Positions 17,086 through 24,609 of a DNA stretch of 64,000 bases are shown here, in pieces (within the stretch, counting starts at the first letter, position 1; the number at the start of each line of letters is the position of its first letter). The position numbers and the translations under genes were made by a program. The stretch is taken from positions 1 to 64,000 of the forward strand of contig CAMKEI010000006.1 of NCBI GenBank assembly GCA_946411525.1, written 5' to 3'. This DNA is from an uncultured Clostridia bacterium (GTDB lineage: Bacteria > Bacillota > Clostridia > Christensenellales > Aristaeellaceae). The notes beneath the pieces are model-generated. The model saw only the letters and a list, made by a program, of their open reading frames with translations, was not told the origin of the DNA and did not search any database.

Positions 17086-17114
17086 ATGTTTATCATACCA
17101 TAGATCCCGCGCAC

Positions 17115-17140
17115 AAAAAAGCCTGCCTTTTCAGGCAGGC
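17115..17140 (-). terminator. Intrinsic terminator after the anti-sigma-like gene
   Basis: GCCTGCCT / AGGCAGGC, an 8-bp stem, with six A residues to its left, i.e. TTTTTT in the leftward transcript. It ends the sigma operon before the HAD gene. Confidence 0.85.
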
Positions 17141-17166
17141 TGTGTATTAATGCGGTCGTCAGAAGT

Positions 17167-18159
17167 TCAGCCCTGTCCTCCCAGACCCGAGTTGTATTCG
17201 AATTCCTCGATCTCGCCGGTCTCCACATTCACGAACACGTTGTAATAGCCGTCTTTCTGTTCATGGGCCCGGGGTTCCCCGTTAACCATCTGCCCGACAG
17301 TCAGAGGCTGGTACAGCAGGTATTCCACCTTGAAGCAGGGCTTCCCGCCGATCATTTCATACCAGCTGTTGTCACCGGCTTCCTCCGTGCTGGTATACAG
17401 TTCCATCCGGGAAACCTGCTCCTCGTTCAGGCCGTAGTTGCTGATGATGAATTCCCGGCCGGTGGCGACCATCTCGTCCACCGGGATCTTCCTCGCCTCC
17501 ATGGCCGCGGTCTTGTCCGCCTCGCGCCGTTCGTAGTATTGCTCTGCAGTTTCTTCTGCTGCTTCAGCCTGGGCCTGCCGGCTTTCATCCGTGAGGCCGT
17601 GGGCCTCGGCGATCTCCGCGGCGCGGTCCAGATAAGCCTGCTTGCGCTTTTCGTCCATGCAGTCCTCGAGCATCTGCTTCAGCTGGTCCAGTCCCCAGGC
17701 TTCCGACGCGTAGCCGCCTGAGGTATCCTCCCCGTCATGGCTCCAGCTGATCTCCGCCTTGCCGTCTTTCACCACAGCCGTATAGGTTCCCACCGCGTAA
17801 TCCATGTCCCCGGCGCCGGTATAGGTCACCCGGACCGTACCGTCCTCCAGGACTTCCTGTTCCCGGCCGAAAAAGGTCATCATTTCCGCGGTGATCCCGT
17901 ATTTTGCCTCCAGCGCCCGGTCGGCGGTCCGCGCCGCGTCGGCGCGGGGGGAAAGCAGCAGGCCCGTTGCCAGGGCCGCCGCGGCCAGCAGGACCAGAAT
18001 CATCGCAAACACAAAACCGACAGATACTTTTTTCTTCATAACAGGTTCCTCCTCCTGAGCGATACGGTACTGCACGGCTGCGCGGCAGGACGGCCGTTCA
18101 TCCAGAAAGGAGAGCCGATTGTCCATCGCGGACTGAATGGTTTTCCTATTCGTCTTCAA
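17167..18159 (-). CDS. Membrane partner of the ECF sigma factor (putative anti-sigma)
   Basis: The 330-residue protein overlaps the sigma gene by 14 bases. About 45 cytoplasmic residues (NRLSFLDERPSCRAAVQYRI) precede one membrane helix (residues 47-69), and the rest is outside: a helical, Glu/Ala-rich middle and a C-terminal part with CFKVEYLLYQP and GYYNVFVNVETGEIEEFEY that resembles PepSY/YcdB-like folds. This topology and position fit a membrane anti-sigma or sensor. No zinc HxxxCxxC motif is present, so it would differ from ZAS proteins. A terminator follows. Confidence 0.65.
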   Translation of the reverse strand: MKTNRKTIQSAMDNRLSFLDERPSCRAAVQYRIAQEEEPVMKKKVSVGFVFAMILVLLAAAALATGLLLSPRADAARTADRALEAKYGITAEMMTFFGREQEVLEDGTVRVTYTGAGDMDYAVGTYTAVVKDGKAEISWSHDGEDTSGGYASEAWGLDQLKQMLEDCMDEKRKQAYLDRAAEIAEAHGLTDESRQAQAEAAEETAEQYYERREADKTAAMEARKIPVDEMVATGREFIISNYGLNEEQVSRMELYTSTEEAGDNSWYEMIGGKPCFKVEYLLYQPLTVGQMVNGEPRAHEQKDGYYNVFVNVETGEIEEFEYNSGLGGQG

Positions 18160-18652
18160 AGTACCAGTCCTCCAGTTCCTTTTTCAGTATCGCTTTCGCT
18201 TTCTTCAAACGATAATTGATCGTTGATCGGGGGATCCTCAGCACCTTTGCCATCTCTTTCAGCGTCATTCCCTGATACCAGTGCAGCAGCGTCACTTCCT
18301 TCAGTTCGGCCGGCAGTGCCAGCACCGCACGCGTAACGGTGTCGTCCTGTTCGTCCCAGGAAGCTGTGCCTTCCGGCAGGGCGTCCGGGGTTACAGACCG
18401 GTCTGTATTCCGTGCCCAGGCGCTCTTCATCAGGTCCTTGCAGGTGTTGATCGCGATGCGCGTCAGCCAGGTCTTATCCTCCGCTTCGCCGCGAAAACGG
18501 CCGTAGTTTTTCCAGGCCTTGAAAAATGTTTCCTGTACTGCGTCTTCCGCCAGCGCGGCGTCACAGAGATAGGCGAAGCACAGCCGCAGCAGCGGTTTTT
18601 CCCAGCTTGTGATGGCGGCATCCAGCCACGCCCGGCGCGGATCCTGGTTCAA
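18146..18652 (-). CDS. ECF-type RNA polymerase sigma factor
   Basis: The track start would include the ribosome site itself. GGAGGG lies six bases before a TTG at 18652, giving 168 residues. Region 2 (LAEDAVQETFFKAWKNYGRF, KTWLTRIAINTCKDLMKS) and region 4 (LPAELKEVTLLHWYQGMTLKEMAKVL, then STINYRLKKAKAIL) are complete; there is no region 3, as in ECF factors. It should direct transcription of stress or envelope genes when its membrane partner releases it. A CGTCTA box lies at 18678-18683, about 26 bases before the start. Confidence 0.93.
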   Translation of the reverse strand: MNQDPRRAWLDAAITSWEKPLLRLCFAYLCDAALAEDAVQETFFKAWKNYGRFRGEAEDKTWLTRIAINTCKDLMKSAWARNTDRSVTPDALPEGTASWDEQDDTVTRAVLALPAELKEVTLLHWYQGMTLKEMAKVLRIPRSTINYRLKKAKAILKKELEDWYFEDE

Positions 18653-18677
18653 CGCGCTCCCTCCTTTCAACACTCAT

Positions 18678-18706
18678 TAGACGAAAGATCTCTGAAGACA
18701 GGCCAG
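18678..18706 (-). promoter_or_regulatory. Possible ECF autoregulatory promoter
   Basis: On the minus strand CTGGCC (18701-18706), 17 bp, then CGTCTA (18678-18683). The -10 is typical of ECF promoters. The -35 is close to the CTGCCA of the four-copy element. Weak on its own. Confidence 0.35.
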
Positions 18707-18740
18707 CCTGACCGGAAATTTTTTTCTGTTCCTCCGCAAA

Positions 18741-18768
18741 AGAAACAAAGCCCTGCCTGCGCAGGGCT
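18741..18768 (-). terminator. Intrinsic terminator after the phosphoesterase gene
   Basis: AGCCCTGC-CTGC-GCAGGGCT, an 8-bp stem, followed in the leftward transcript by TTGTTTCTTTT. Confidence 0.8.
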
Positions 18769-18782
18769 CTGCCGGCACGCGC

Positions 18783-19490
18783 TCAGTCCGCGTAGAACGC
18801 GCGCAGATCGTCCAGTCTAAGCAGCATCGGGCTTCCTCCGCCCGCCGCTCCCGTATCAATGTCGATCCAGGTATCGGTCACGAACATCCGGCCCCTCTCC
18901 CCGTAGTACTGCGTCGGCGTATGTCCGAGGACCACCAGCATACCCTCCCGGTATCTTTCTCCCGCGCCGGGCCGGGTCCACACCAGGTCGTCCGTGCTGT
19001 AGTCATCCGGCGTTTTCTCCGGGCTGAACCCGTTCAGCCCTCCATGAACCAGCAGGAACCGTTTCCCCGGCACCGCCAGCTCCGTGTAAAGCGGCGCCGA
19101 CCGGACATAATCCAGCAGTCTCGCGAATTCGTCCGGATCGTCTCCCTTCAGTTTCACCAGGTTCTCGACCGTGACGAGGCATCCGTTCCTGTGCCAGCGC
19201 AGCAGGCAGCGTTCCTGCTCCGGACTCAGGTCCCTCAGGTTCAGCAGGTCTGCGTCCTCGTCAAATAAAAAACCGCAGTCCAGCATCATGATCTCGTGAT
19301 TGCCTTTGATCAGGGTCACGTTTTCCCGGCGCATCATCCACCGCAGCATGGCCACGCCGCCGTCGCCGTTCCGGTCGATCACGTCCCCGATCACATACAG
19401 CCGGTCAGACGCGGAAAAGCCTGCCTTTTCCAGCAGGCGGAGAAAAGAATCCAGGGGATATCCGTGGATGTCCGATGTCGCGAAGATCAT
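18783..19490 (-). CDS. Metallophosphoesterase (PP1/ApaH-like)
   Basis: The ATG at 19490 overlaps the stop of the GIY-YIG gene (ATGA); the longer track start is unlikely. The 235-residue enzyme has the calcineurin-like motifs in order: DIHGY, GDVIDRNGDGG, GNHE, then a late VHGG and GHTPTQY. It uses two metal ions to hydrolyse phosphoesters, most like small Ser/Thr protein phosphatases or diadenosine tetraphosphatases. Last gene of a five-gene leftward group. Confidence 0.9.
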   Translation of the reverse strand: MIFATSDIHGYPLDSFLRLLEKAGFSASDRLYVIGDVIDRNGDGGVAMLRWMMRRENVTLIKGNHEIMMLDCGFLFDEDADLLNLRDLSPEQERCLLRWHRNGCLVTVENLVKLKGDDPDEFARLLDYVRSAPLYTELAVPGKRFLLVHGGLNGFSPEKTPDDYSTDDLVWTRPGAGERYREGMLVVLGHTPTQYYGERGRMFVTDTWIDIDTGAAGGGSPMLLRLDDLRAFYAD

Positions 19491-19732
19491 ACCTTTGCTC
19501 CGATTATCTTTTCCTTTTCCGCATGGCTCATCCGTTTGATGTGCCATTCCCGGCTGAGCGCGTCGTGCCGGTTTTCATATGCTTCCGCATAGACCAGTTC
19601 GACCGGCAGCCGGGAACGGGTGTACTTCGCCCCGTGTCCGCTGTTGTGCGCCGTGAGGCGGGCCTCCGGATCCGTCGTCCATCCGCAGTACAGGCTTCCG
19701 TCCGCGCAGCGGAGAAGATAGACATAATTCAT
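19487..19732 (-). CDS. GIY-YIG nuclease superfamily protein (UPF0213/YhbQ-like)
   Basis: From the ATG at 19732, two bases after the preceding stop, the product is 81 residues, the normal size for stand-alone GIY-YIG proteins. The fold is marked by YVYLLRCADGSLYCGWT, R-L-x-x-H-N with KYTRSRLPVELVY, and a C-terminal EWHIKRMS. YhbQ-like proteins are predicted single-domain endonucleases with an unsettled cellular role. It is translationally coupled to the phosphoesterase gene. Confidence 0.9.
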   Translation of the reverse strand: MNYVYLLRCADGSLYCGWTTDPEARLTAHNSGHGAKYTRSRLPVELVYAEAYENRHDALSREWHIKRMSHAEKEKIIGAKV

Positions 19733-19734
19733 CT

Positions 19735-19968
19735 TCAGCTTCCGGACAGGCTGTCCGCCGCGTCGATCAGGTCGTGCAGCATGTTGATCCGGTCTTCCCA
19801 CTCGTAGTACGCTTCCTCTTCCTCATCGATGTCGGGCTCGAACGTTTCCATTTCATCCAGCGTCTCCAGCAGTTTTTCCCTGAATTCCGCCAGCGTTTCC
19901 CGGTCCATCTCCGCCAGGAGGGATTCGTCCAGGTCGTCAATCTCGGACGGATCAAACGGCGTCGCCAT
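19735..19968 (-). CDS. Small acidic protein, unknown
   Basis: GAGG and GGAG lie before the ATG at 19968; the upstream part of the track ORF is antisense-like noise. The 77 residues are strongly acidic (DPSEIDDLDESLLAEMDRET, then EEEEAYYEWEDRI) and probably all helical. It sits 16 bases after the XRE gene and two bases before the GIY-YIG gene, so all are likely co-transcribed. No family recognised. Confidence 0.65.
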   Translation of the reverse strand: MATPFDPSEIDDLDESLLAEMDRETLAEFREKLLETLDEMETFEPDIDEEEEAYYEWEDRINMLHDLIDAADSLSGS

Positions 19969-19984
19969 CTCCGTTTCCTCCTTC

Positions 19985-20359
19985 TCAGTCCCAGATCCAC
20001 ACAAATCCGGTTTCGCCGTCATCGCGCACCCACCAGATCTTGTTCTGGTCCACCCGGACAAAACAGGCTTCCGTCCTGTCCGGCATCTTCGCGGCGATTT
20101 CCTCCGGCGTGATGTTTCCGCCCATCGGAGACTGGACATAAATCTCCAGTTTCTTTGCCCTGATCTTCTTTGCGGGCTTTTTCTCCTCTTCCATACGGAC
20201 CTCCACGCCGAACACCTGCCAGATTTTGTCTGCGACCCGGTCGCTGATTTTCATCCGGCCGTTTTCCAGCTGGCCGGCCGTGCTCGGGCTGATGCCGATC
20301 AGCCTCGCAAACTGAGCCTGTGTCAGTTTCCTGGATACACGCAGTTCTTTAATCGTCAT
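19985..20359 (-). CDS. XRE-type DNA-binding protein with C-terminal conserved domain
   Basis: Residues 1-55 form an XRE helix-turn-helix (RVSRKLTQAQFARLIGISPS, then QLENGRMKIS). A lysine-rich linker (KKPAKKIRAKK) leads to a ~55-residue domain, IYVQSPMGGNITPEEIAAK and later RVDQNKIWWVRDDGETG, that resembles the small stand-alone DUF6465-type proteins of Clostridia. The combination suggests a regulator whose second domain senses something, but neither target nor ligand can be read from sequence. First gene of the phosphoesterase group. Confidence 0.8.
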   Translation of the reverse strand: MTIKELRVSRKLTQAQFARLIGISPSTAGQLENGRMKISDRVADKIWQVFGVEVRMEEEKKPAKKIRAKKLEIYVQSPMGGNITPEEIAAKMPDRTEACFVRVDQNKIWWVRDDGETGFVWIWD

Positions 20360-20440
20360 TTTCTTTCTCTCCGGTATCAGTTGATCGTTATGTTTTTTTC
20401 CGACAGACTTCCCTTTTTTATTTTATCATATATCCCCAAA

Positions 20441-20470
20441 AGAGGAAAGACCTCCGGATCATTCCGGAGG
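20441..20470 (-). terminator. Intrinsic terminator after the AIG1-like gene
   Basis: CCTCCGGA-TCAT-TCCGGAGG, an 8-bp stem, followed leftward by TCTTTCCTCTTTT. Confidence 0.75.
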
Positions 20471-20500
20471 ATCCGGTCCTCACTTTTTCGGGGCGCCGGT

Positions 20501-21106
20501 TCAGAGGTTCTGCAGCGCCATCAGGGCCAGGCAGATCAGGAGCGTACCGATAAGCATCCCCGTAAAGGAAACCGGCCATTTCCCTCCCTTGTTGAATCCG
20601 TAGAAATCGTCCCAGCGTTTTCCTTCCGGCGCGTACAGGATTTTGTACAGGTAAAGCGGCCCGTAGCACGCGACCGGCGCCAAGCCCCACAGGCACTGCG
20701 GAAAGGACATCCCCCGCCTCTCAAACAGGCAGAAGGAAACCAGTGCCGCCAGCGGCGTCAGCAGATGCATGAACAGATTGTAAGGCCCTTTCAGCAGCAC
20801 GTCATACCAGTCTTTTCCGACGCTCGGCGCCAGGAAAAGAAACACCGTCAGCATGGTGACCGTCACCGCCGCTGTCCCGATATACTTCAGGGTCCACACC
20901 CACAGGGGCAGATCCCCCGCGAGGCGGGCTGCCGCCGTCAGCAGGGCCGTCGCAGCACACAGCGCGTTGCTCTGGCAGGTATAGAAGCGGAACGCGGACT
21001 TTCCCCGTTCCGGCACCCACGCGCCGTCCTTGCGGAAAACGCATACCACCAGCACCAGCGTAACCAGGAAGATCAGGAGATTCAGGATCACGTCCGCAGT
21101 GATCAT
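20501..21106 (-). CDS. AIG1/ADTRP (FAR-17a, Pr6Pr)-like membrane protein
   Basis: A 201-residue protein with six predicted helices. After the first helix comes FRFYTCQSN, matching the F-T-x-x-SN motif of FAR-17a/AIG1-like and bacterial Pr6Pr proteins, and later LFMHLLTPLAALV, which supplies the conserved His. In the animal relatives AIG1 and ADTRP, the Thr and His are the catalytic residues of a hydrolase for fatty acid esters of hydroxy fatty acids. Whether the bacterial protein has this activity is not known. Its start overlaps the fRMsr stop by four bases. Confidence 0.65.
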   Translation of the reverse strand: MITADVILNLLIFLVTLVLVVCVFRKDGAWVPERGKSAFRFYTCQSNALCAATALLTAAARLAGDLPLWVWTLKYIGTAAVTVTMLTVFLFLAPSVGKDWYDVLLKGPYNLFMHLLTPLAALVSFCLFERRGMSFPQCLWGLAPVACYGPLYLYKILYAPEGKRWDDFYGFNKGGKWPVSFTGMLIGTLLICLALMALQNL

Positions 21107-21558
21107 GCCCAGCTCACCTTCCCCTCGATCTTCCGGACCAGCGCCTCCAGGCCGGCCCGGTCCTCCGGGCTGAACCGGTCCTTCACCGGGCTGTCAATAT
21201 CCAGCACCGCCCGGACCCGCCCGTTTTCATGAACCGGGATGACAATTTCCGATTCCGACGCACTGTCACAGGCGATATGCCCCGGAAACTGGTGCACATC
21301 CGGCACCGTGACCGTTTCATCCCGGAAGGCTGCCGTGCCGCACACGCCCTTCCCCGGCGCGATATGGATGCACGCCGGCTTTCCCTGGAAAGGACCGACC
21401 GTCAGCCTGCCGTCCCTCATCAGGTAAAACCCGGCCCAGTTCAGATCCGGAAGCGTATCCATAATCAATGAAGAGATATTGCTGAACGCCGCCACATACC
21501 ACGGTTCCGCCTCCAGCATACCCTCCGCCTGTCCGGCCAGCGTCTGATAATCCGTCAT
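21103..21558 (-). CDS. msrC: Free methionine-(R)-sulfoxide reductase (GAF domain)
   Basis: The track merges this with a shadow ORF; the real ATG is at 21558, giving 151 residues. It is a single GAF domain with the fRMsr signature: LNWAGFYLM, QGKPACIHI, GKGVCGTAA, DVHQFPGHIACDSAS, SEIVIPV. Three cysteines (63, 73, 97) have the same spacing as the catalytic set 84/94/118 of the E. coli enzyme. It reduces free L-methionine-R-sulfoxide, repairing oxidised methionine with thioredoxin. Both ends overlap neighbours by four bases (ATGA), so EamA, fRMsr and the AIG1-like gene form one operon. Confidence 0.93.
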   Translation of the reverse strand: MTDYQTLAGQAEGMLEAEPWYVAAFSNISSLIMDTLPDLNWAGFYLMRDGRLTVGPFQGKPACIHIAPGKGVCGTAAFRDETVTVPDVHQFPGHIACDSASESEIVIPVHENGRVRAVLDIDSPVKDRFSPEDRAGLEALVRKIEGKVSWA

Positions 21559-22421
21559 GCCGTTTCCTCCGTGTTCAGCAGTCTGTTCCCTTTTCCTTTC
21601 GCCAGCCAGATGTTGTATGCCAGGATGGAGCAGACAACGATCACCGACCCGACGACCGAGAGCGCCGTAATCCGCTCCCCGTAAAACGCTGCCACCAGCA
21701 GCGGGTTCATAATCGGCTCCATCCCGGTGATCAGGCTCGCGGTCACCGGCGGCGTGTTCCGTATCCCGATGGAGAAAAGGATATACGCGCCACCCACCTG
21801 GACGACGCCCAGGGCAATCACCGAAGCCATCACCGACGATGAAAAGTCCGTCTCGCGCAGGCAGAGCGGCGTAAGCGCCAGTCCGGCGGCCAGCTGGCCG
21901 AGAAAGCAGGACGAGATCGCGTCCGCTTTTTCTCCCGTGTTCATCATGAATACGCTGGCGTAGCAGATGCCGGACAGGACCGCCAGCACGTTCCCCGCCA
22001 GGTTTCCCGCCCTGATCCCGTCCACAAAGAACAGCACCACGCCCAGCAGCACCAGGAAGCAGACAAGCAGATCCACCCTGCCCGGTTTCTGGCGATAGAT
22101 CAGCGCCATAAACAGGATCACGAACACCGGCGCCGTAAACTGAAGCACGATCGTATTCGCCGCGGTGGTCATCTTGTTCGCCATGGCGAACAGCGTCGTC
22201 ACGCCGATCATCGACAGCGCGCCGATCAGGACCCGGCGGCTGAAGACGATCCTGTGCCCTGAAACAAGCAGATAGATGCCGATCACTGCCGAACCGATCA
22301 GATTCCGGGCCCCGTTGATCGCCAGTCCCGACCAGGGAATCAGCTTGATGAACAGGCCTCCCGTACTGAAACACACGGAGGCCAGGAAAACAAGCAATAC
22401 CGACCTGCGGTCCTCTTTCAT
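21555..22421 (-). CDS. EamA/DMT family transporter
   Basis: Ten membrane helices in two EamA repeats over 288 residues (FLASVCFSTGGLFIKLIPW in the first, SVIALGVVQVGGAYILFSIG and TASLITGMEPIMNPLLVAAF in the second). The start MKEDRRS at 22421 is supported by GAGG; the track start lacks a ribosome site. DMT proteins export amino acids or other small metabolites; the cargo is unknown. First gene of the operon with fRMsr. Confidence 0.9.
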   Translation of the reverse strand: MKEDRRSVLLVFLASVCFSTGGLFIKLIPWSGLAINGARNLIGSAVIGIYLLVSGHRIVFSRRVLIGALSMIGVTTLFAMANKMTTAANTIVLQFTAPVFVILFMALIYRQKPGRVDLLVCFLVLLGVVLFFVDGIRAGNLAGNVLAVLSGICYASVFMMNTGEKADAISSCFLGQLAAGLALTPLCLRETDFSSSVMASVIALGVVQVGGAYILFSIGIRNTPPVTASLITGMEPIMNPLLVAAFYGERITALSVVGSVIVVCSILAYNIWLAKGKGNRLLNTEETA

Positions 22422-22483
22422 CGCCGAAACTACCTCACACGCCAACATCAGTTTATAATGTTATCATATACTTTCAAAAAGAA

Positions 22484-22539
22484 AAAGCCCGCCGGATTGC
22501 TCCGGAAGGCCGCGGGACAGGATCCCCGTCCCGTTTTTT
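22484..22539. terminator. Two back-to-back terminator-like hairpins
   Basis: CGGGAC / GTCCCG (22513-22533) followed by TTTTTT points right. To its left a CCGGA/TCCGG-type hairpin with AAAAAG beyond it points left. They lie between divergent genes, where no transcript should end. A lost gene or a small RNA are possible reasons. Confidence 0.45.
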
Positions 22540-22541
22540 CT

Positions 22542-22571
22542 TTGACTGAAAACGCTTCCCTCTGGTAGAAT
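22542..22571 (+). promoter_or_regulatory. Promoter of the polysaccharide deacetylase gene
   Basis: TTGACT (22542-22547), 18 bp, TAGAAT (22566-22571), followed by AAAAAGGAGC and the ATG at 22600. Confidence 0.65.
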
Positions 22572-22599
22572 GGAAAAAAAGAAAAAAAGGAGCTTTCCG

Positions 22600-23436
22600 A
22601 TGGCCAATATGATTATGCGATTCCCCGGCGGCCTGCCCAAGGCGCTGACCCTGAGCTACGACGACGGCGTCGAACAGGATGAACAGCTGATCGCGATCGT
22701 TGAGAAATACGGTCTGAAAGGCACCTTCAACATCAACAGCGGATGCTTTCCGCCGGAAGACGTGTCATACGCTCCCGGAACCATTCACCGGCGTATGCCC
22801 CTGACCCGGCTGAAGGAGGTATACGCGAAGAGCAGTTGGGAGATTGCCGCCCATGCCTTTACCCACGCTTCCCTGGTCGGGCTGCCTCCGAATATCGCGA
22901 CGGAGGAGGTGCTTCGGGACCGGAAGGAGCTGGAAGACGCTTTCGGCACCGTGGTCCGGGGCTTTGCCTATCCCTTCGGCGCTTTCGACGACCGGAGTGT
23001 CGGAATTCTGAAGAACTGCGGGATATGCTACGCGCGAACCGTGCAGTCCACCCATGATTTCCACCTGCCCCAGGACTGGCTCAGGCTGCCGGCAACGTGC
23101 CACCATAACGACCCGGAGCTCATGAACCTCGCCGACCGGTTCGTTTCCATAAAGAACTGGTGGGATCCGATGCTCTTCTACCTATGGGGCCACAGCTATG
23201 AGTTTGAAGCGCTCGGCAACTGGAATGTAATCGAGGCGTTTGCTGAAAAAGTCAGCGGCAAACCGGATATCTGGTACGCAACCAATATTGAAATCTATGA
23301 TTACTGCGAAGCGTTCAGCCGGCTGGTCTTCAATACCGCCATGAATGTCTGCGTCAATCCGAGCGCCAGGGATCTCTGGTTCGCGTACGGCGAAAAGGAA
23401 GTACATGTGCCCGCCGGCGGCACCGTTTCATTCTGA
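22600..23436 (+). CDS. Polysaccharide deacetylase family protein (NodB-like)
   Basis: The ATG at 22600 has AAAGGAG eight bases upstream, giving 278 residues without signal peptide. The NodB motifs are LTLSYDDGVEQD (catalytic and metal Asp pair), IAAHAFTHASL (H-x3-H metal site) and GFAYPFGAFDD. Members remove acetyl or related groups from N-acetylated sugars or act on other C-N bonds. Absence of an export signal suggests a cytoplasmic substrate. The C-terminal ~60 residues form a small beta-rich extension. It is convergent with the dehydrogenase gene, 28 bases apart. Confidence 0.88.
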   Translation: MANMIMRFPGGLPKALTLSYDDGVEQDEQLIAIVEKYGLKGTFNINSGCFPPEDVSYAPGTIHRRMPLTRLKEVYAKSSWEIAAHAFTHASLVGLPPNIATEEVLRDRKELEDAFGTVVRGFAYPFGAFDDRSVGILKNCGICYARTVQSTHDFHLPQDWLRLPATCHHNDPELMNLADRFVSIKNWWDPMLFYLWGHSYEFEALGNWNVIEAFAEKVSGKPDIWYATNIEIYDYCEAFSRLVFNTAMNVCVNPSARDLWFAYGEKEVHVPAGGTVSF

Positions 23437-23464
23437 TTCCGCGCTTCCCGGCAGGCCCGTTCCC

Positions 23465-24538
23465 TTATTGCCGGTTCTCCCGCAGGAGCGCCGTGATCGC
23501 GTCCCCTGTCTCACCGGTCGTCGCGCTCCCGCCCAGATCCGGCGTAAGCGTCTTTCTCTCGCTCAGCAGCGTCTCGATCGCCGCCAGGACCTTCCGGCCC
23601 CATGCTTCATGGCCGAAGAAGTCCAGGATCTGCGAAGCGGACCAGACCGCGGCGATCGGGTTAGCCACGCCGCGTCCCGCGATGTCCGGAGCGGAGCCGT
23701 GAATCGGCTCGAACATGGAGGGATACTTCCTCTCCGGATTCAGGTTCGCGCCTGCGGCCAGTCCGAGCCCGCCGGTGATCGCGGCGCCCAGGTCTGTCAG
23801 GATATCCCCGAACAGATTGCTCGTCACCACGATTTCGAACCGTTTCGGATCCCGCACCATGAACATGCTCGCCGCGTCGACAAGGTATGAGTAGGTTTTG
23901 ACGTCCGGGTAATCCTTTCCTACTTCTTTGAAAATCTGATCCCAGAAAACCATGGAATAATTGAGGGCGTTTCCCTTGCTGATGGAGGAAAGCGTCTTCT
24001 TTTCCTTTCTGGCCAGTTCATACGCGTAGCGGATCACCCGTTCGCACCCGACGCGTGAAAATACGCCGTTCTGGATCACGACCTCGTTCGGCTGGTCCTT
24101 ATAAAGCCAGGCCCCGCTTCCCGCGTATTCCCCCTCGCTGTTCTCCCGGATAAAGGTCATGTCGATTTCCCCGGGGCCGACGCCTTTCAGCGGGCACGGC
24201 GCGCCGCGGAGCAGCTTTACCGGCCGAAGGTTGATGTACTGGTCAAAGCCTTTCCGGATCGCCAGCAGAAGGCCCCACAGCGAAATATGATCCGGAACGC
24301 CCGGCGCTCCGACAGCTCCGAGGTAAATTGCGTCAAAACCTTTCAGCCTTTCGATGCCGTCCTCGTCCATCATGACGCCGTTCCTGAGATAATACTCGCA
24401 TCCCCAGGGGAACTCCGTCCAGTCAAAGCGGAAGCCTCCGTCCAGCTCCGCGACGGCATTCAGCACCTTGACGCCTTCCGCGATCACCTCCGGGCCGATG
24501 CCGTCCCCGGGAATGGATGCCATCCGGTACGTTTTCAT
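23465..24538 (-). CDS. Tartrate/D-malate-type decarboxylating dehydrogenase
   Basis: A 357-residue member of the isocitrate/isopropylmalate dehydrogenase family: SIPGDGIGPEVIAEG at the N-terminus, LYLGAVGAPGVPDHISLWG, the FIRENSEGEYAG substrate loop typical of tartrate and D-malate dehydrogenases, SKGNALNYSMVFWD, and the metal-binding SNLFGDILTDLGA, ending EPIHGSAPDIAG. It oxidises a 2-hydroxy-dicarboxylic acid with NAD+ and divalent metal, usually with CO2 release. It is the last gene of the kinase-aldolase operon, 71 bases after the aldolase. A good AAAGGAG site precedes it. Confidence 0.88.
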   Translation of the reverse strand: MKTYRMASIPGDGIGPEVIAEGVKVLNAVAELDGGFRFDWTEFPWGCEYYLRNGVMMDEDGIERLKGFDAIYLGAVGAPGVPDHISLWGLLLAIRKGFDQYINLRPVKLLRGAPCPLKGVGPGEIDMTFIRENSEGEYAGSGAWLYKDQPNEVVIQNGVFSRVGCERVIRYAYELARKEKKTLSSISKGNALNYSMVFWDQIFKEVGKDYPDVKTYSYLVDAASMFMVRDPKRFEIVVTSNLFGDILTDLGAAITGGLGLAAGANLNPERKYPSMFEPIHGSAPDIAGRGVANPIAAVWSASQILDFFGHEAWGRKVLAAIETLLSERKTLTPDLGGSATTGETGDAITALLRENRQ

Positions 24539-24609
24539 TCTGTTCTCCTTTCTTTCCGTTCCTCATGCCACGGAATCCCTCTTACGGTCTGTATGGTTTT
24601 CAGTTTCCC

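Noticed and set aside
21103-22374. 423-residue minus ORF that seems to fuse an unknown N-terminus to fRMsr
   Set aside because: The N-terminal part is an out-of-frame reading of the EamA transporter; the true fRMsr starts at 21558 with an ATGA overlap.
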